Assembly (NCBI RefSeq): GCF_900142715.1
Contig: NZ_FRBX01000001.1
Span: 1,054,001-1,118,000 of the forward strand
Origin: Flavobacterium pectinovorum
Lineage (GTDB): Bacteria > Bacteroidota > Bacteroidia > Flavobacteriales > Flavobacteriaceae
Direction of reading: 5' to 3'
Length of the DNA stretch: 64,000 bases
The position numbers and the translations under genes are program-made. Below the pieces are notes generated by a model. The model was not told where the DNA came from and made no database searches. It saw only the letters and a program-made list of their open reading frames with translations. Below, in pieces: positions 52,543-60,950 of the stretch. How positions within the stretch are numbered: the stretch's first letter is position 1; the number at the start of each line of letters is the position of its first letter.

Positions 52543-53007
52543 TTATTTCACTACAGTAGCTTCAAATTCTACTTTCAGGGTTTCAAACAGGCTTTTTACT
52601 TCCATTAAGCTTGTAGCTTGCTGAACACCGTGTTTGGCAATCCAATCCTGAATGATATTGAAATGGGGCCAAAGTTCATTGGTAGCGGTTGTATAAATAG
52701 TTAACCTGACAATTCCTTTAGGTTCATATCCGGCTTTGGCGATTACCGTTTCAAGATTATTCAGGGCCAATTTTATTTGCGATTCCATGTTTTCATTGCT
52801 TGAAGTTCCATCGGCGTTCACGGCTGCTTGTCCTGATACGTACAATGTTCCTTCCGGATTTTTAACTTCTACGGCCTGGTTATAACTACGTTCATTTTGC
52901 CACTCCCAGGGATTGATGATTCTTTTTTCCATTTGTTTAGCTTTTTGTGCGAATATTGGCATCGCGGTTAATAGTAGTAATACTAAAATTTTTGATGTTT
53001 TTTTCAC
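52543..53007 (-). CDS. Exported RidA-like protein without the catalytic arginine
   Basis: The 154-residue protein has a signal peptide (MKKTSKILVLLLLTAMPIFA) and a YjgF/RidA trimer fold (GTLYVSGQAAVNADGTSSNE, NNLETVIAKAGYEPKGIVRL). In enamine deaminases the C-terminal segment carries an Arg before LP; here it reads MEVKSLFETLKVEFEA, with no Arg, so deaminase activity is doubtful. Export is also unusual for RidA. A Crp-type box and a tandem repeat lie upstream. Confidence 0.8.
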   Translation of the reverse strand: MKKTSKILVLLLLTAMPIFAQKAKQMEKRIINPWEWQNERSYNQAVEVKNPEGTLYVSGQAAVNADGTSSNENMESQIKLALNNLETVIAKAGYEPKGIVRLTIYTTATNELWPHFNIIQDWIAKHGVQQATSLMEVKSLFETLKVEFEATVVK

Positions 53008-53031
53008 GATTACAGTTTAAAATTAATACTG

Positions 53032-53100
53032 CAAAGTTGGGTATAACATCAGGAAAAAGCTCTTGACATTTCTCACGATTATGAAGTGAGGTATGTCACA
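53032..53100 (-). promoter_or_regulatory. Crp/Fnr-type box, palindrome and promoter of the RidA-like gene
   Basis: On the minus strand TGTGA-CATACC-TCACT (53085-53100), then CAACTTTG (53032-53039) as -7 element. The longer palindrome 53064-53098 pairs TGACAT and CTCAC with GTGAG and ATGTCA. Confidence 0.55.
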
Positions 53101-53104
53101 TTTT

Positions 53105-53201
53105 GAGAATAGAGAATAGAGAATAGAGAATAGAGAATAGAGAATAGAGAATAGAGAATAGAGAATAGAGAATAGAGAATAGAAGAAAGAAGAAAGAAGA
53201 A
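53105..53201. repeat. GAGAATA heptanucleotide tandem repeat
   Basis: About eleven perfect copies of GAGAATA (53105-53181) are followed by about three of AAGAAAG. The array lies just upstream of the Crp-type box of the RidA-like promoter. Confidence 0.9.
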
Positions 53202-53298
53202 AGTATTAATGAAATCTGTGAAATCTGCAAAATCTGCGTGAAACCAATTTTTCAGCCCAATTATAACTGAGACTGAGACTGAAAACGGAAACTAAACT

Positions 53299-53874
53299 TT
53301 AAGAAGATAAACGGCTCAACGTTTCGCGGGAAACGCCAAGATATGAAGCAATCAGGCTTTTTGGAACACGCTGAAAAAGTAAAGGATATTGTTTAAGAAG
53401 CTGTTCGTATCTTTCTTTAGAATTTGACGTTTGCCAGGAAATAATACGGCGCTGCGATCCCAGAAAACCGGAAGTGGCTTTTTCGAGAAAAAAGCGTTCC
53501 ATTTTTTGCAAACCATCGCAAAGCTTTTTATAATCCTCGAGCGTACAGCAAAGCACCTCAGTATCTTCCAGACATTCGAGTGATAATGTGGCTTCGGTTT
53601 GTGTAAAATAGGCATAATAATCGCTTTCCCACCAATCTTCCATAGCAAAAGAAACAATGTGCTGCTTGGCCGAATTATCGGTATAAACCAACTTTAAAAG
53701 TCCTGAAATAACAAAATAAGAATACTTAACAGGATCGCCTTCCTGAATTAAAAATTGGTGTTTCTTGAATTTTTTAGTGGTAAAATGAGAAGCCACAAAC
53801 GCAAACTCATCATCAGTAAGCGGAATTATTTTTTCGATATGTTCTCTAAGATTTGCCTGCATAGTAGAAGCCAA
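53299..53874 (-). CDS. Crp/Fnr-family transcriptional regulator
   Basis: The 191-residue protein is a paralogue of the regulator at 29059: sensor barrel FTTKKFKKHQFLIQEGDPVK, then helix-turn-helix SLIASYLGVSRETLSRLSS with the same SRETLSR recognition helix. It would read TGTGA half-sites like CRP. The RidA-like gene downstream carries such a box and is the likely target. The inducing signal is unknown. Confidence 0.85.
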   Translation of the reverse strand: MASTMQANLREHIEKIIPLTDDEFAFVASHFTTKKFKKHQFLIQEGDPVKYSYFVISGLLKLVYTDNSAKQHIVSFAMEDWWESDYYAYFTQTEATLSLECLEDTEVLCCTLEDYKKLCDGLQKMERFFLEKATSGFLGSQRRIISWQTSNSKERYEQLLKQYPLLFQRVPKSLIASYLGVSRETLSRLSS

Positions 53875-53891
53875 AGTTATTGAAATATTTT

Positions 53892-54455
53892 CTATTCAGT
53901 TATAGTAATACCATATTGAATTTTTGCCTCTTTGAAAATTGATTTTAGCATATCGTATTTTTGATCACAATATTCACCAATAGTTAATTTCTTATCACTT
54001 GTTCTATAATTATCACAGCCAAAACAAAGTTCAAGCCAGGCAATTATTGTGTTGTTATCATCCAGAAAAAAGATCGCGTTTCTTGGCATGTAACATCCGG
54101 CTTGTGCTATTGCATAAGGTTCTTTTTTATGTGAGTAATTAAAAATAATATCTGTTAATTGATTTATTTGTTGTGGAGTCAAATTAGTAATTTCGTCATA
54201 TAAGTTTGATGCCAATGTATCTTTTCCGATTACAATGGAATTCATATAATTCATGAGATCATGTCCCAAAGTACCGTCAGATTTGTCTTTAAAAGAAATA
54301 ATTTTGATTTGTGCAGCTTTAGAAAAAGGAAAGTGAGTTAATCTTTCTTTTTCTGAAAGGTTTTTTGTTCGAATGCATTGAGCATTTTTCTCGTATTGAG
54401 ATTGCGAAAAAGAATATTGAACTAGTAAAATCGTCAGAAATAGAAATTTTCTCAT
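53892..54455 (-). CDS. Exported protein of unknown function (conserved in Bacteroidota)
   Basis: The 187-residue protein has a signal peptide (MRKFLFLTILLVQYSFSQSQ) and a C-terminal segment AGCYMPRNAIFFLDDNNTII followed by WLELCFGCDNYRTSD, with two cysteines CFGC. The CYxPRNAI...ECFxC pattern recurs in hypothetical proteins of this phylum. No catalytic role is known. It lies 45 bp after the cyclase-fold-like gene and may be co-transcribed with it. Confidence 0.65.
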   Translation of the reverse strand: MRKFLFLTILLVQYSFSQSQYEKNAQCIRTKNLSEKERLTHFPFSKAAQIKIISFKDKSDGTLGHDLMNYMNSIVIGKDTLASNLYDEITNLTPQQINQLTDIIFNYSHKKEPYAIAQAGCYMPRNAIFFLDDNNTIIAWLELCFGCDNYRTSDKKLTIGEYCDQKYDMLKSIFKEAKIQYGITITE

Positions 54456-54500
54456 ATGAGATTCAGTTTTTTGCCAGACGAAAATACAAATTTATAGAAA

Positions 54501-55454
54501 CTATCCTAAAAATAATTTGAAGGCTTTTTTAAGATACGCTTTTTCGGGTTTGTTGATTTCTTCGATGACGTGAACCCAGCTTTTTTCGAGACTTACTTTT
54601 TTATAAAAAGCCAGAATATAAGACCAGTCGGCGTCGGGATTTTCGGTTTTTCGATTTAGGGAAATTTCGATAACCGTAAGCCATAAAAACCAATATTGAC
54701 CGTTTTTAAATTCGGTAATAATGGTTTTTAAAACAGGATCATTTCCGTTTTCGATAAATCGGGAGTAGCTTATTAAACCAATTCTCAGCATGTTGATATA
54801 ATGTTCTGCGATTTTTGCGTTTTTACTGTTGTTTTTGGTCAGTTTTAGGGCGATTTGCAAAAGTTGAAGGACTTCTTTCTTTTGCTCTTCGGGCGTTTTG
54901 TTGAGATCCAGAAACCATAACGCATCGACGTAACTATAACCCGGCCAGAATTTAAACGTACAGTTTTGGTACAAAACGCTATTGATTTCTTTATTCTGAA
55001 GTAATTCTGAAACCTGATTTTCGTCGTTACTGTTTACGGCAATCAAAAGTCGGCTGCCTTTAATTTGCGGTTCCAATTTTGAAGAATGTACCAACGCCTT
55101 TCCAATCATAAAATCTTTGGTAATACTGACCGAAGTATCTCTTTCGCCAATCGTCATCGCGCCAACACTCACAGCACCTCTGGGCAATAAATAGAAATTA
55201 GGATCGGGCAAAGTTTCATTTTGAAGAAAACACTGTCTGTAAATACTCGCAAGACAATTAATTAGCACCGAATAATTGGTCGAATAAACCAATAAACAAT
55301 CAGATGAGATATTGCCTTTTAGCCTTTTATCATCGTTGATACTCTCAAAAGCAATATCATAAAACCTCAAAAGCAATTCCTCTGCTTTTTGATGGTCTTT
55401 TTCGATCATTTTGGTAAAACCGAGTAGGTCTATGTAGGCTAGAATGGTTTCCAT
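54501..55454 (-). CDS. Putative class III nucleotide cyclase-fold protein
   Basis: The 317-residue protein opens METILAYIDLLGFTKMIEKD, where D9 in YIDLLGF sits like the first metal Asp of class III cyclases (xDIxGFT). A second acidic strand ISSDCLLVYS and the segment LLPRGAVSVGAM follow, as in distant cyclase homologues including Pycsar-type PycC. The C-terminal 140 residues are helical and unlike a known domain. Activity is uncertain, and no Pycsar effector (TM or TIR protein) is adjacent. Confidence 0.45.
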   Translation of the reverse strand: METILAYIDLLGFTKMIEKDHQKAEELLLRFYDIAFESINDDKRLKGNISSDCLLVYSTNYSVLINCLASIYRQCFLQNETLPDPNFYLLPRGAVSVGAMTIGERDTSVSITKDFMIGKALVHSSKLEPQIKGSRLLIAVNSNDENQVSELLQNKEINSVLYQNCTFKFWPGYSYVDALWFLDLNKTPEEQKKEVLQLLQIALKLTKNNSKNAKIAEHYINMLRIGLISYSRFIENGNDPVLKTIITEFKNGQYWFLWLTVIEISLNRKTENPDADWSYILAFYKKVSLEKSWVHVIEEINKPEKAYLKKAFKLFLG

Positions 55455-55566
55455 GAAGTTTTAGTTGTGGAAACTAAATTAGGGAAAATTATTGGGAATT
55501 TTGGATGTTGTGGTTTTGGATGATTTTTAGATATGATTATCAAATTATATTCCTTATTTCTGGTAA

Positions 55567-55664
55567 GATAGCGCGGATTTGTAATCCGTGCCCGCAACGA
55601 TAAAAAAAACTTAGCATTTTGAAAATGTGATTTACTTTGCGAGCAAGGATTGTAAATCCGAGCT
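55567..55664. repeat. GGATTGTAATCC palindromic repeats, left side of the RT segment
   Basis: GATAGCGCGGATTTGTAATC (55567 onward) and GAGCAAGGATTGTAAATCC (55641 onward) each form a small hairpin. The same unit recurs after the reverse transcriptase gene at 59085. Confidence 0.7.
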
Positions 55665-55676
55665 ATATAATATTTA

Positions 55677-57056
55677 TTAAAATAAATCCTCTTCAAAAAG
55701 AGTTTTACCATCTATTATTTCTTGGACTTCCAATATACTATTAATCTTAAAATTACGAATTTTTCCTTTTCTTAGAAGACAATTTGTTTTTAATATTATT
55801 TCTACATTTGGATCTTCAAAAACTGTTTTTGGTAGAGTATTAGAAGGAATTATTTCTCCCTCTAAATGAATAAATATATTTCCGTCATTGTGATAATTGT
55901 AATTAATAAAAGAAGGATTTTTATCAAGAGTCCATGAGCTTAAATTTTTATAAGTATCTTTAAATGCTTTAAAATCTTTTACATAAATATATAATTCTAA
56001 AATTTTTACAATTCGTTTAGTAATATTTTTATATGCGTCTTTATATATAATTAAATAATAAGAATCAATACTAAAAGCACAATCGATTATTTTTAATCTA
56101 AAGCCGTTGATGTAATCAGGATATTTTTTTCCAAAGATGGTATTTTCTGTAATCTTATTAAAAACTTGATCATTATCAATTGTAATGACAGATTTATTTT
56201 GTGTTATGTAATCAAAATAATTCATTTGATAAAAATAGTGCTTATAAATAATTGATTCAGAGCGTCCTATACTATAATTTATAACTGTACTGTTTTTGTT
56301 TCCTTCTAAGTTAAAAGGTTTAATTATTGGTAAATTAAAAAAAGAATTTTCTTCTATTGATTCAGCTATATCAGAAAGTAGGTCTTTTTCTGGAAATAAA
56401 TCTTCTACATCTTTAACTGAATATAGGATCTCACTTGGAAAGAAAGATTCTGAAAATGTTTTAGCGCTAGAATTGTACCACTTACATTTTAATTCTATCA
56501 TTGGTAAACCAGTTTTCTCGGAAAATTTATTTTTTTCATCATTAAATTTAAATCCAATAACTGACATTAGAGGAGGTAAAAACTCTAAATGATTTGTTTC
56601 TACTAATTCTCCATTCTCTTTAGTACGGTTAACTTTAATTTTAAATAATTCTATATCTACACTTTTTAAAATCACTTTTTTGTTTAAGTAATGTTCTTTA
56701 ATTAGATTTTCGTAATTTCTAATTGAAAGTTCTTTATTTGAATCAAGTAGTTTCTTTTTAAAATCAAATTCTGAAAGTAATTTATGATCCACCACAGAGA
56801 AAAATACTTTGTTTATTAATTTGCTACTAATCCACTTATCTATAAATTTACCATCTTTTGAATTGTAGTAAATGCAGTTTAGTTGTTGTCCAATATCTCT
56901 ACCATTTTCTTTATCAAAAGATTTTTCTTTTATTTCTTTTACTACTAATAGAGGTGAAGTATATTCGGAGTAAGCAGCAATTCTAACATTCGTAAGATCA
57001 TTTATAAATGGATGTGTTTTGAAAACGATAAGTTCTCCAGGTTTAATTTCGGACAT
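55677..57056 (-). CDS. Protein of unknown function with duplicated C-x-YNS module, divergent from the RT
   Basis: The 459-residue protein is AT-rich and unlike its neighbours in base use. Residues about 30-85 (SPLLVVKEI to NCIYYNSKDGKF to SSKLI) and about 155-215 (PPLMSVIGF to KCKWYNSSAKTF to PSEIL) are copies of one module: PPLxxV, C-x-YNS, F, S-x-x-L/I. A C-terminal segment LLRKGKIRNFKINSILEV resembles the end of WYL-type ligand domains, weakly. I do not recognise the family. It shares a 411-bp gap with the reverse transcriptase gene, so a partner or regulator role is possible. Confidence 0.6.
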   Translation of the reverse strand: MSEIKPGELIVFKTHPFINDLTNVRIAAYSEYTSPLLVVKEIKEKSFDKENGRDIGQQLNCIYYNSKDGKFIDKWISSKLINKVFFSVVDHKLLSEFDFKKKLLDSNKELSIRNYENLIKEHYLNKKVILKSVDIELFKIKVNRTKENGELVETNHLEFLPPLMSVIGFKFNDEKNKFSEKTGLPMIELKCKWYNSSAKTFSESFFPSEILYSVKDVEDLFPEKDLLSDIAESIEENSFFNLPIIKPFNLEGNKNSTVINYSIGRSESIIYKHYFYQMNYFDYITQNKSVITIDNDQVFNKITENTIFGKKYPDYINGFRLKIIDCAFSIDSYYLIIYKDAYKNITKRIVKILELYIYVKDFKAFKDTYKNLSSWTLDKNPSFINYNYHNDGNIFIHLEGEIIPSNTLPKTVFEDPNVEIILKTNCLLRKGKIRNFKINSILEVQEIIDGKTLFEEDLF

Positions 57057-57139
57057 AAAATCTTTTTATAGTTAAGATACCGAATATATGAATTTTAATG
57101 TTAAATTTGAAAAGAATCTGCGTGATGAGTAAATTACAG

Positions 57140-57467
57140 CTGAGTGGATCAAAAAACAGAATTTTATTCTGTTTTACTATTATACAAAAAGGTATATTAG
57201 GAAATGAGATTTAACAAATCTTGGGCTGTTTAGCTTTAAACTACCCTCTAATAGAAGAACTATTATTTCAATTAGTATTATACTTGGTTCGTTCGTTAAA
57301 CACGATACCAGCAAAGTTAGCACATTAATTAGATATTTCATAGACATTCTTATATATTTACTCGCATCACCAATGACTCAGTAATTGGGTACCGGTCCAA
57401 TTCATTTTATGAAGTATGTAATTTATTAACGCTATTGCTGATCGCAGATTCTTTTTTAATTTCTATT
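57140..57467 (+). ncRNA. Candidate structured ncRNA upstream of the reverse transcriptase
   Basis: The gap before the RT gene has several hairpins: AAAACAGAAT/ATTCTGTTTT (57153-57175), AGATTT/AAATCT (57207-57221), TAATAG/CTATTA (57249-57265) and AATTGG/CCAATT (57383-57402). Drt2 systems use a structured RNA at this place as reverse transcription template. There is no open frame of note. The boundaries are guesses, and no covariance check was possible. Confidence 0.35.
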
Positions 57468-59081
57468 ATGGATAAACCAAGTTGGCTAAAAGAAAAAGGT
57501 TATATACATTTATCTCCATCCTTAGAATTAGGAAATAATTGGTTTCAAACAGTAAAAAAAATCACTAATAAAAAGTATGTTGAAAGCTATGCTTTTTATC
57601 CATTAATTCATACAATACTTTCTGATAGAAAATTTAAAAAAGGGAATTTAGAAAAATTCACTACTGACAAGAGAAGACACACACATTATCGTATAAAAAC
57701 TTCTCATCCTGTTAGAAATTCAAAAGATAGACCACTACATTATGCAAGTCATATGGATGCTTTAGTATATGGCTATTATGCAAGTATATTAAGAGATAAA
57801 TATGAAAAATTATTAAAAAATGAACCATTACAAGATGAAGCTGTAATTGCATATAGAAAAATTGAAACATTTGAAGGTTCAGGTATTGGCAAGTCTAATA
57901 TTCACTTTGCAAAAGAATGTTTTGATGAAATTAAAAATAGAACTCGAAATAATAATGAGGTAGGTGTTTTAGCTATTGATTTAAAAAGTTTCTTTTCTAC
58001 TTTAGATCATAAAATCTTAAAAAAGCAATGGGAAAAGGTTTTATATGAAAATGAAAATTTGCCTAAAGATCATTATAATGTTTTTAAAGCGTGTACAAAT
58101 TTTAAATACGTTTTATTAGATGATTTAAGAATTAAAAAAAACAAGAATGGTAAAAAAGCACCTTATGACGAAAGTAAATTAGCTAATATTCGTAAAACAA
58201 AAGGTTTTAGATGCTTTTTTGAGTCAAATGAAGATTTTAGAAATTATATAAAGGAAGGGAAATTACCTATTTACTCAAATCCATTCTCAAAAAAATTAGA
58301 TAATGGTAAAATTGTTAAAAATGGAATACCTCAAGGTTTACCAATTAGTGCCGTTTTAGCTAATCTTTATCTTTTTGATTTCGATTTAGACATTGTTAAT
58401 CGTTGGGTAAAATCTCAAAATATTTATTATAGAAGATATTCAGATGATATATTTATTGTATGTGAAAAAAATCTTTGTGATGAGATTGAAAAGGATATTA
58501 ATGATTTAATTAAAAAATATAAAATAAAAATAAGCACAGATAAAACAGAAAAATTTGTTTTTAAAAATGTAAGTCATAAAGATGGTGAAAGATTAGAATG
58601 TTTTAGAGTTTTAAAAGAGGGAAAAGAAATTTCATCAGCAATGTCTTATTTAGGTTTTGAATTTCGAGGCTATCATACTGGTATAAAATCTACTAATCTT
58701 GCAAAATATTACAGAAAAATTATTTCAACTGTCAAAAGAAAAAGTAAAAGAACTTTAAAATTGCTTGAAGAAAATCCTCACGCTAAAAAAGCAATTTTTA
58801 AAAATCAAGTTAGAAAAATTTACAATCTACCAGTAAAATTTAGAGATGGAGATTTGACTGAAAAAAGAGTTAATAAGAAAATGAGATATAATCTTGTTTT
58901 AAATGATAGAGGATTTTATGAATTTAAATTTAGTGAGCGAAAAAATAAAAAGCAAGCTAATTATCATAGCTATATTAAACGATGTTGCAACGAATTTGAC
59001 ACAAATTCTTTTCAAAAACAGATTAAAAAAAGTAAACATATTGCTTATTCAGCTATTAATAAATATTTAAATGTAAGCTAA
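57468..59081 (+). CDS. Antiviral-type (Abi/UG clade) reverse transcriptase, Drt2-like
   Basis: I place the start at ATG 57468 (MDKPSWLKEKGYIHLSPSLE), giving 537 residues. Motif A is LAIDLKSFFSTLDH with D171; motif B is GIPQGLPISAVLANLYL near 286; motif C is RRYSDDIFIV with YSDD at 324-327. The conserved pre-motif block RPLHYASHMDALVYGYYASI and IAYRKIET are typical of defence RTs of the UG2/Drt2 kind, not of group II intron or retron RTs. There is no maturase or integrase domain. It probably defends against phage using the upstream RNA as template. Confidence 0.75.
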   Translation: MDKPSWLKEKGYIHLSPSLELGNNWFQTVKKITNKKYVESYAFYPLIHTILSDRKFKKGNLEKFTTDKRRHTHYRIKTSHPVRNSKDRPLHYASHMDALVYGYYASILRDKYEKLLKNEPLQDEAVIAYRKIETFEGSGIGKSNIHFAKECFDEIKNRTRNNNEVGVLAIDLKSFFSTLDHKILKKQWEKVLYENENLPKDHYNVFKACTNFKYVLLDDLRIKKNKNGKKAPYDESKLANIRKTKGFRCFFESNEDFRNYIKEGKLPIYSNPFSKKLDNGKIVKNGIPQGLPISAVLANLYLFDFDLDIVNRWVKSQNIYYRRYSDDIFIVCEKNLCDEIEKDINDLIKKYKIKISTDKTEKFVFKNVSHKDGERLECFRVLKEGKEISSAMSYLGFEFRGYHTGIKSTNLAKYYRKIISTVKRKSKRTLKLLEENPHAKKAIFKNQVRKIYNLPVKFRDGDLTEKRVNKKMRYNLVLNDRGFYEFKFSERKNKKQANYHSYIKRCCNEFDTNSFQKQIKKSKHIAYSAINKYLNVS

Positions 59082-59084
59082 ATA

Positions 59085-59113
59085 GATAGCACGGATTGTA
59101 AATCCATGCTATC
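59085..59113 (+). terminator. Hairpin after the RT gene, palindromic repeat unit
   Basis: GATAGCACGGATT and AATCCATGCTATC pair with one mismatch around GTA, starting 4 bp after the stop codon. It is the right-hand copy of the repeat at 55567 and may also end both converging transcripts. Confidence 0.7.
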
Positions 59114-59122
59114 AAATATTTT

Positions 59123-59413
59123 TTAGAATTTACTTTTTGTCCAATTTTGCTCAATCCAAGTTTTAATGTCCTTTTGGCTTCTCGTTTCTTTTGGAACTTC
59201 ATTTCTAATCATTTTTTCAACTTTTATAGCAGAATCTTTGTTTTTGAAATTATTTTTTTCTGAAAATTTATTTACAAAATATAAAATTTCATATCCCTCT
59301 TTTCTGCTTAATAAAGTATTGTCAGGTTCTCCTGATACCGTTGGATCATCTCCTAAAACTGTTGTCCATGTATAATCTTTGTAATGTAGATCTGATTTTG
59401 TGATAAGTCCCAT
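59123..59413 (-). CDS. Small protein of unknown function (96 residues)
   Basis: MGLITKSDLHYKDYTWTTVL then GDDPTVSGEPDNTLLSRKEG. It is soluble, with YEILYFVNKFSEKNNFKNK and a charged C-terminus ending IEQNWTKSKF. Similar small proteins occur in Bacteroidota without known function. It converges on the RT gene across the repeat hairpin. No partner gene is evident. Confidence 0.6.
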   Translation of the reverse strand: MGLITKSDLHYKDYTWTTVLGDDPTVSGEPDNTLLSRKEGYEILYFVNKFSEKNNFKNKDSAIKVEKMIRNEVPKETRSQKDIKTWIEQNWTKSKF

Positions 59414-59631
59414 TTTAATAAATTTTTAGTTAGTATTATATTATTTGTTAGTAAAATTTAATTTTATAATTTTTAATTCATTGATTAGCACAACAAAGAT
59501 TAATATTTAATAATCAACCACTTTACGGAAAACCATAATCTCACCAAATATTTATTCCCAACAAGAATACCACTAAATAAAACCAACAGACCAAGTATTT
59601 ATACGGGTTTTACAAAAAACACTAAATAAAA

Positions 59632-59659
59632 AAAGCCCAACCAATAAAAGTTGAGCTTT
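59632..59659 (-). terminator. Terminator of the acyltransferase gene
   Basis: AAAGCCCAAC pairs with GTTGAGCTTT with one mismatch, followed on the minus strand by a T run, 34 bp after the stop codon. Confidence 0.7.
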
Positions 59660-59693
59660 CCACAATTAACAAATCCGTTTTTTGATTGATGAT

Positions 59694-60848
59694 TTAAATA
59701 ATCTTCTTAACTCCCGGAATAGCTACCAACAATCCCCCAAAAACAAAACTCCCCACAACTATCAACGGTGAAACTACCAGAAGTTTTACAGCAGGATCTA
59801 CAGACCAGTTTCTTACGGCCAGGGTAAATGCGACAATGACTACGGGATGAAAAATATAAGTTGCAAAACTGTAACGGGATAATTTGGCAAGCAATGGCGT
59901 TGATTGATTCCATTTTGTTCTTCCTTTGATGAGAAGGACGGTTAAAATTGATAGTCCGATCCATTGTTCCCAGATGGCGTAGAGTAGTTGTTGCCAGTGA
60001 AAACCTCCGGAATACCATTCTACAGGCATTTTTACGGTGAGTCTGATCACGAAAAAGACAAGAAAAAAGACCAAACACAACCATGAAGAAAGGGTAAGAC
60101 GTTTTCTGGTTTTTTCTGAAAGCTGTTGGAACCAATTGTTTTTGGAAGCCAATAATCCGATGATGAAAAAGGCGATGTATTGCGGGAAATGACCTAATTG
60201 AAATCCGAATGGTTTGAGAACCCAGCCTACGGGAAATATAATTCTAACGGCGAAACTTACAAGTCCCAATATTAATGCAAATAAAAGTATGTTTCGTGAT
60301 GTGGGAACGGGCAATGTGTTTTCGAAACTGATCTTGAAAACCGTTTTTGCGATTACATAAATAGAGGTAAAAACCAACAAAGCCAATACAAACCACATTA
60401 CGCCAACATCTATCCAGGTATCGTAACCGCTTAAATACTGCAAAAAGGTGATATGATGTTCCTGAGCAAAATAATACACGAGATAGCTCGTAAAAGGAGA
60501 AATTACAAGGGAATAAAATACTAACGGAATTCCTAAACGGATTAAACGATCTGTGATAAATTTAAAAGTGCCTTTTTTGGTAAAAGATGAATCGGTAAAA
60601 TAGGCGGCAAGCATAAAGAAAAAGCCCATAAAAAAAGACTGGTTGACGCTAATAAACATTTTTACCGGAATAAGCACGCCAAAAATAGTAGTGGGTTCTG
60701 TATAATACCAGCCGTCTGAATTGCTGTACGCTATAAAAGTGTGGTGCAAAATAACCAAGATGGTCAATAGTATTTTGATGTTGCTAATGTAAACGAGCTG
60801 ATTTGGTTCTTGCAAATCTTTAGATAAAGTTGCGTTTTGGGTTGTCAT
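59694..60848 (-). CDS. Acyltransferase-3 family membrane protein
   Basis: The 384-residue protein has about ten membrane helices and the family opening ISNIKILLTILVILHHTFIA with the conserved His, then MGFFFMLAAYFTDSSFTKKG and FITDRLIRLGIPLVFYSLVI with an Arg. Acyltransferase-3 proteins move acyl groups onto cell-surface glycans, lipids or antibiotics. The substrate is unknown. A LytTR regulator gene lies 102 bp upstream on the same strand and may control it. Confidence 0.87.
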   Translation of the reverse strand: MTTQNATLSKDLQEPNQLVYISNIKILLTILVILHHTFIAYSNSDGWYYTEPTTIFGVLIPVKMFISVNQSFFMGFFFMLAAYFTDSSFTKKGTFKFITDRLIRLGIPLVFYSLVISPFTSYLVYYFAQEHHITFLQYLSGYDTWIDVGVMWFVLALLVFTSIYVIAKTVFKISFENTLPVPTSRNILLFALILGLVSFAVRIIFPVGWVLKPFGFQLGHFPQYIAFFIIGLLASKNNWFQQLSEKTRKRLTLSSWLCLVFFLVFFVIRLTVKMPVEWYSGGFHWQQLLYAIWEQWIGLSILTVLLIKGRTKWNQSTPLLAKLSRYSFATYIFHPVVIVAFTLAVRNWSVDPAVKLLVVSPLIVVGSFVFGGLLVAIPGVKKII

Positions 60849-60950
60849 AACAGATTTGATTTAGTGTTTCTGAGGACAAACCTACAACAAGAAAAGACAG
60901 TTGTAAACGACCTTGTTATCACCAACAAGCTTTTGTGACGAACGACAAGC

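Noticed and set aside
53105..53201. GAGAATA array as a CRISPR-like repeat
   Set aside because: Units are 7 bp and contiguous without spacers, so this is a simple tandem repeat.
55439..55711. 90-residue minus-strand frame between the cyclase-like and 459-residue genes
   Set aside because: It is made of the palindromic repeat unit and the edges of both neighbours, with no normal composition.
57435..57467. Extension of the RT by 11 residues to 57435
   Set aside because: MDKPSWLKEKGYIHL at 57468 matches the usual N-terminus of defence RTs; the extension is in the leader region.
57468..59081. RT as part of a group II intron or retron
   Set aside because: There is no maturase or endonuclease domain, no intron domain V-like hairpin at the 3' end, and the PQG block (GIPQGLPIS) and YSDD context fit the defence clade better.
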